Positions 6,985 through 9,863 of a DNA stretch of 9,863 bases are shown piece after piece. The notes under the pieces were generated by a model that was not told where the DNA came from, did not search any database, and worked only from the letters and a program-made list of their open reading frames with translations. The translations under genes and the position numbers were made by a program. Every line of letters starts with the position of its first letter. Within the stretch, counting starts at the first letter, position 1. This DNA comes from Micavibrio aeruginosavorus (lineage in GTDB: Bacteria > Pseudomonadota > Alphaproteobacteria > Micavibrionales > Micavibrionaceae): the NCBI GenBank assembly GCA_003241475.1, contig QFQB01000077.1, positions 1-9,863 of the forward strand, given 5' to 3'.

Positions 6985-7128
6985 TCATGTGTGAGAATGG
7001 GTGGTACTCCTCTCTGGTTGAGTATTTTTCATATGTATAGAAAAGCAAACGCCCGCACAAGACATGCGTTCCAGATATTTAAAATTTCCGGGGAGTTTTG
7101 TGTTCTGAAGAGCTAGAGCTTTTCTCAT
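6985..7128 (-). CDS. Possible 47-residue leader peptide upstream of rsfS
   Basis: From the ATG at 7128 an unbroken frame of 47 codons runs to the TGA at 6987-6985. That stop is one base before the rsfS ATG (TGATATG), the same junction seen between atpF' and atpF. The start lies eight bases after the -10 box, so the message would be leaderless or almost so. The peptide begins MRKALALQNTKLPGNFKYLE and has two Cys residues around position 26; I do not recognise it. An open frame of this size can arise by chance, and the same bases form a long helix, so the evidence for a real protein is thin. Confidence 0.22.
   Translation of the reverse strand: MRKALALQNTKLPGNFKYLERMSCAGVCFSIHMKNTQPERSTTHSHT
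7005..7024 (-). promoter_or_regulatory. Hairpin partly masking the rsfS Shine-Dalgarno
   Basis: TACTC (7024-7020) can pair with GAGTA (7009-7005) around a ten-base loop. The purine-rich GAGAGGAG used for initiation lies partly in the loop and partly in the 3' arm. The stem is five pairs, so the effect would be modest. Confidence 0.3.
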
Positions 7129-7130
7129 AC
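7035..7130 (-). promoter_or_regulatory. Structured 5' leader or small RNA upstream of rsfS
   Basis: In RNA sense 7130-7118 (GTATGAGAAAAGC) pairs with 7046-7035 (GCTTTTCTATAC) to give 12 pairs with one bulged G, enclosing 71 bases. Inside, TTCAGA (7109-7104) can pair with TCTGGAA with one bulge, and CGCAT can pair with GTGCG around a five-base loop, giving a three-way junction. The outer helix starts at the predicted transcription start of the promoter just upstream. It matches no RNA family I know, and no terminator follows, so a cis-acting leader is more likely than a free RNA. It overlaps the possible 47-codon frame. Confidence 0.4.
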
Positions 7131-7177
7131 ACCCCCATTATACGCCGGATTCGGGATCGCAACAACCGGCGGGTGTA
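7128..7177. repeat. Nested inverted repeat around the rsfS promoter
   Basis: On the + strand TACACC (7128-7133) and CGCCGG (7143-7148) are matched by CCGGCG (7166-7171) and GGTGTA (7172-7177). The inner arms are six bases each with 17 between; the outer arms are separated from them by nine bases on one side and none on the other. The arms flank the -35 box and bracket the -10 box, as an operator might. No known operator is recognised. Confidence 0.4.
7137..7165 (-). promoter_or_regulatory. Sigma70-type promoter for the rsfS-rlmH-envC-ctpA run
   Basis: A perfect -10 box TATAAT (7142-7137) lies 17 bases from TTGTTG (7165-7160) as the -35 box, which shares the TTG with the consensus. Transcription would start near 7130. 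The site stands 28-56 bases after the nadD stop, in the only gap of about 200 bases in the minus-strand run, so it gives the downstream genes their own start. Confidence 0.6.
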
Positions 7178-7192
7178 CGGCAAAGCAATATA

Positions 7193-7780
7193 TTATGCTA
7201 TCTTTTTGATTTTACTTGAATTTCTAATTTGCGTGGAGGAGATATCAAGCATTCTGGTGGTCTTGAGCCAATATAAATCTGGGCTGTGCACCATACGGAT
7301 GGGGCAGTTCCGGACAAGGGAAGCCGCTGGAGGACGGGCGATAAAGGCAATAGGAAGCAGACGCGCTAACGGTTTCCAACGATCCCATTTGTGAAAAATC
7401 AGTGCATTGTCCATGCCGCAAATAAATGTGAAATCCGTTTTGGGAAAAGCCTGCTTTAGATGACGTACAGTCTCATAGGTATAGGTCGTACCTAATTCAT
7501 TCTCCAAATGCGTTGCCATCATGCGGGGCCTTCCTGCGATGATTTTTTCGACGGACTCGAAACGCTCCTGATAAGGCGCCATGCCTTTGAATTTTTTAAG
7601 AGGGTTTTGAGGCGTTACCAGCCACCAAACGAAATCAAGACCCAGTTTTGCAATCGCAAGCTGAGCGATGTGAAGATGGCCTTCGTGAGCCGGATTAAAC
7701 GATCCGCCAAGCAATCCGATCTTGAGGCCATTCCATCTTTGGCTTTCTTTTAACCGCGGGGGCGTAAAAATAGACTTCAT
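7193..7780 (-). CDS. nadD: Nicotinate-nucleotide adenylyltransferase NadD
   Basis: NadD transfers AMP from ATP to nicotinate mononucleotide, giving deamido-NAD, the step before NAD synthetase. From the ATG at 7780 the protein has 195 residues, normal for the family. The nucleotidyltransferase signature GGSFNPAHEGH is at 25-35, TTYTYET at 98-104, GMDN at 122-125 and the ATP-binding ISSTQIR at 180-186. The ATG comes one base after the proA stop (TAATATG), so translation is probably coupled; no good Shine-Dalgarno is visible. In-frame ATGs at 7801 and 7861 would overlap proA by 20 or 80 bases and add residues without family likeness. About 20 residues before the first core strand are already longer than in many NadD proteins. 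The next gene downstream is rsfS, across a promoter region. Confidence 0.95.
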   Translation of the reverse strand: MKSIFTPPRLKESQRWNGLKIGLLGGSFNPAHEGHLHIAQLAIAKLGLDFVWWLVTPQNPLKKFKGMAPYQERFESVEKIIAGRPRMMATHLENELGTTYTYETVRHLKQAFPKTDFTFICGMDNALIFHKWDRWKPLARLLPIAFIARPPAASLVRNCPIRMVHSPDLYWLKTTRMLDISSTQIRNSSKIKKIA

Positions 7781-7781
7781 A

Positions 7782-9041
7782 TTAAGGGCGGATTTGCCCA
7801 TCCCCCAGAACTTTATATTTGAACGTGCACAATTGCCGAACGCCGACAGGTCCGCGCGCATGCAGTTTTCCTGTACCGATTCCTATTTCTGCGCCGAATC
7901 CGAATTCGCCGCCATCCGCAAATTGCGTTGAAGCATTGTGCATAACGATCGCGCTATCGACGTTGGTGAGAAAATATTGGGCCGAAGACTTGTCTTCCGC
8001 AAGAATACAGTCCGTGTGATGCGATCCGTAATGATTGATATGCGCCACAGCATCGCCAACATCCTTGACGTATTTTATGCTGATCTTCTTATCCAGATAT
8101 TCGGCAGACCAGTCCTCTTCGACCGCCGGCTTGATATTTTTATCGAGCGCCTGCGCAGCGCCGTCGCCGACGATCTCGACGCCCTCCTTCAAGAGCATGC
8201 CCACTATGTCGCGGGCGAGGGACGTATCCAGCTTTTGATCCAGCAACAATGACTCGGCCGCGCCGCATATCCCCGTGCGGCGGAGCTTGGCGTTTTTCAC
8301 GACGCTCAGCGCCAGATCAGGCTTGGCGGAAGGATGAATATAGATATGACAGTTCCCGTCAAGATGCGCGAACACAGGCATTTTTGCTTCATTCATAACG
8401 CGACCCGTAAGACCTTTGCCACCGCGCGGAATAAGAACATCGATATATCCTGCCGCATTGAGCATATCCCCCACGTGACTACGGTCCTGCGAGCCGATCA
8501 TGCACACGCATTCGGACGGCAAGCCATTCTTTTTAAGCGCCGCAACGATAAAAGAGTGCAGAAGCATCGACGAATGAAAGCTCTCTGATCCGCCGCGCAG
8601 AATAATGGCGTTGCGCGATTTTAAAGCGAGCGCCGCCGCATCGATCGTAACGTTCGGGCGGGATTCATAGATCATGCCCAGAACACCGATCGGCACCGAC
8701 ACTTTTTGCAAACGCAATCCGTTGGGCCGCGTCCATTCTTCGAGCACCTTGCCGCAGGGATTCTCAAGGACGCGTATATCCGCAATACTGTCCGCCATTC
8801 CGCGAATGCGTTCTGCCGTCAACGTGAGGCGATCGATCATGGAAGAGGCGAGGTTCTTTTGGAGCGCGGCATCAGCATCGAGCGAATTCGCCTTGAGGAT
8901 ATCATCCGTTTGCGTGCGGAGCGCTGTTTCAAGATCGCTCAGAACCGCGTCAATAACGGAATCATCCGTTTGCGACAAAACAAACGCTGCAGTGCGCGCT
9001 TTAATCGCGAGATCCTGTACGATGTTATGATTGCCGTGCAT
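7782..9041 (-). CDS. proA: Gamma-glutamyl phosphate reductase ProA
   Basis: ProA reduces gamma-glutamyl phosphate with NADPH to glutamate-5-semialdehyde, the second step of proline synthesis in the cytoplasm. The start is the ATG at 9041 (419 residues), because GGAGG (9053-9049) lies seven bases before it. A TTG at 9095 would add 18 residues and begin directly at the atpF stop. The aldehyde dehydrogenase fold shows MIYESRPNVT (about 123-132), ALKSRNAIILRGG, DVLIPRGG (about 201-208), HLDGNCHIYI, and the catalytic Cys259 in RRTGICGAAES. The C-terminal FADGGEFGFGAEIGIGTGKLHARGPVG is also typical. nadD follows after one base. proB, usually near proA, is not in the window; instead the ATP synthase genes lie upstream. 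Confidence 0.96.
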   Translation of the reverse strand: MHGNHNIVQDLAIKARTAAFVLSQTDDSVIDAVLSDLETALRTQTDDILKANSLDADAALQKNLASSMIDRLTLTAERIRGMADSIADIRVLENPCGKVLEEWTRPNGLRLQKVSVPIGVLGMIYESRPNVTIDAAALALKSRNAIILRGGSESFHSSMLLHSFIVAALKKNGLPSECVCMIGSQDRSHVGDMLNAAGYIDVLIPRGGKGLTGRVMNEAKMPVFAHLDGNCHIYIHPSAKPDLALSVVKNAKLRRTGICGAAESLLLDQKLDTSLARDIVGMLLKEGVEIVGDGAAQALDKNIKPAVEEDWSAEYLDKKISIKYVKDVGDAVAHINHYGSHHTDCILAEDKSSAQYFLTNVDSAIVMHNASTQFADGGEFGFGAEIGIGTGKLHARGPVGVRQLCTFKYKVLGDGQIRP

Positions 9042-9063
9042 GGCATATCCTCCAGCCGCTACG

Positions 9064-9092
9064 ATTATAGCGGGCGAGATGGGATATGTAAT
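9064..9092 (-). promoter_or_regulatory. Sigma70-type promoter for proA-nadD
   Basis: A perfect -10 box TATAAT (9069-9064) lies 17 bases from ATTACA (9092-9087), which matches the -35 consensus at four of six bases. Transcription would start near 9057, leaving about 16 bases before the ATG at 9041, with the GGAGG ribosome site inside. The -35 box begins four bases after the atpF stop codon. The -10 box overlaps a six-base inverted repeat, CCGCTA (9056-9061) and TAGCGG (9068-9073) on the + strand. Confidence 0.6.
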
Positions 9093-9095
9093 CAA

Positions 9096-9590
9096 TTAGT
9101 TGAGGTATTTTGAAACCGATTTGATGGCCTGATCAACCAAGCCGGCTGCGGCTTTTTCGTCCAGCGTCTTTTCCACAATTTCACGGGTCGCCTTAAGCGC
9201 AAGGTCAGCCGCATGGTTTTGGATATCCGCAATGGCCTTTTCTTCGATGCGCTTCAAACGTTCAGTCAATTGCGCTTCGCGGCGCTCCATTGACTCGGAA
9301 AGCTCCGCTTCAGCGGCCTGCTGCACGGCAAGAGCGGAGGCTTTTGCCTGATCGATAATCTTCGCTGCAGCGCTTTCCGCATCACGTTGCTTTTGTTGAA
9401 ACTCCAGCAAAAGTTCTTGGGCTTCTTTTTTGAGGCGTTCTGCCGTCTCGATTTCAGCTTTGATCTCGGCAATTTTTTTGTCGAGCGCAACGGCAATAGC
9501 CTTGCCACCGAATTTAACAGCCAACAAAACAAATATTACAAAAGAAAATCCAACCCAAAGCGTGGTGTTATGTTGAAGAATTTCCATCAT
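9096..9590 (-). CDS. atpF: ATP synthase F0 subunit b
   Basis: Subunit b is the membrane-anchored stalk that holds F1 against rotation. From the ATG at 9590 it has 164 residues: a short periplasmic start, one membrane helix at about 10-30 (LWVGFSFVIFVLLAVKFGGK), then a long charged coiled coil rich in Glu, Lys, Ala and Gln to the end, as in b subunits. The ATG at 9590 lies one base after the TGA of the preceding subunit gene (TGATATGATG), and a second ATG follows at 9587, so the first residue is uncertain by one codon. A start at 9704 would add 38 residues inside the neighbouring gene and has no family likeness. As the second of two b-type genes it is best called b, with b' before it; the two names could be exchanged. 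Confidence 0.92.
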   Translation of the reverse strand: MMEILQHNTTLWVGFSFVIFVLLAVKFGGKAIAVALDKKIAEIKAEIETAERLKKEAQELLLEFQQKQRDAESAAAKIIDQAKASALAVQQAAEAELSESMERREAQLTERLKRIEEKAIADIQNHAADLALKATREIVEKTLDEKAAAGLVDQAIKSVSKYLN

Positions 9591-9591
9591 A

Positions 9592-9863
9592 TCAAGCCGC
9601 CTTTGGTTTTGCCGCAATCGATTCAACAATCGCTTTGGCTTTTTGAACATCAGTGCCGATACCGGTAATCTTTTCGGCCGCCAAACTTGCAACTTCCGCC
9701 GCAACGTGGCTCATGTCCGCCATGGATTTATCTTTTTGAACGAGTACACGCTCCTCGGCAGATTTCATTTCCAAATCAGCCTTTTTACGGAACAGATCAA
9801 TCTGATCAGCCGCTTTTTTCTTGGCAACGACTTCAACGTCCTGAACTGCTTTGACAGCTTGCG
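9592..9863 (-). CDS. ATP synthase F0 subunit b' (C-terminal part; 5' end outside window)
   Basis: The frame is open from the right edge to the TGA at 9594-9592, about 89 residues. The visible part is a charged, Ala/Lys/Glu-rich helix (QAVKAVQDVEVVAKKKAADQ at the edge), then an Ala-rich end (AAEVASLAAEKITGIGTDVQ) like the C-terminus of F0 b/b' subunits. The methionine at 9774 is internal, not the start. Because it lies one base before atpF and the order b'-b is usual in Alphaproteobacteria, this is most likely b'. The membrane helix is outside the window, so the call rests on composition, the C-terminal pattern and position. Confidence 0.8.
   Translation of the reverse strand, partial: QAVKAVQDVEVVAKKKAADQIDLFRKKADLEMKSAEERVLVQKDKSMADMSHVAAEVASLAAEKITGIGTDVQKAKAIVESIAAKPKAA

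Noticed and set aside
7098..7394. A 98-codon + strand frame over the end of nadD and the gap
   Set aside because: Most of it is antisense to nadD, including the ISSTQIR region, and no promoter or ribosome site on the + strand was seen.
7781..7861. An earlier nadD start at 7861 or 7801
   Set aside because: Both overlap proA and add residues unlike NadD; the ATG at 7780 follows the proA stop by one base.
9042..9095. An earlier proA start at the TTG at 9095
   Set aside because: The ATG at 9041 has a GGAGG seven bases upstream, and the stretch between holds the likely proA promoter.

Overview
The window looks like chromosomal DNA of an alphaproteobacterium of moderate G+C. Three signs support this: the TolA C-terminus ends in the alphaproteobacterial FDPR-x-ML style; F0 ATP synthase subunits b' and b lie in tandem; and the run proA-nadD-rsfS-rlmH-envC-like-ctpA-divergent polysaccharide deacetylase-rppH follows a gene order I know from many Alphaproteobacteria. 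I cannot name a genus. There are no insertion sequences, tRNA or rRNA genes, CRISPR arrays or phage genes, and every long reading frame is a core gene.

Layout. On the + strand, the 3' end of tolA (1-538) is followed by tolB (607-1911). A hairpin terminator with a TTCG loop (1911-1939) lies between tolB and the convergent rppH and can serve both strands. Everything else is on the - strand. Read in its own direction from the right edge it holds atpF' (b', cut by the edge), atpF (b), a promoter, proA, nadD, a second promoter with an unusual leader, rsfS, rlmH, an envC-like gene, ctpA, a divergent polysaccharide deacetylase gene and rppH, ending at the shared terminator. Most junctions are 0-50 bases or overlap by one base, so this is probably one or two long transcripts with an internal promoter before rsfS.

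Function. tolA/tolB belong to the Tol-Pal envelope machine. envC-like, ctpA and the deacetylase act in or on the periplasm, probably in peptidoglycan turnover and daughter-cell separation. rsfS and rlmH act on the large ribosomal subunit. nadD makes NAD precursors, proA makes proline, rppH starts mRNA decay, and b/b' form the ATP synthase stalk.

The most interesting DNA is non-coding or nearly so. The nadD-rsfS gap (6984-7192) has a strong sigma70-type promoter inside a nested inverted repeat. The predicted RNA starts on one arm of a 12-pair helix. An unlisted 47-codon frame ends one base before the rsfS ATG, and a good Shine-Dalgarno sits too far from that ATG. The rsfS-rlmH gap has two hairpins, one holding the rlmH start codon. 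I see no new enzyme system; the novelty, if any, is regulatory.
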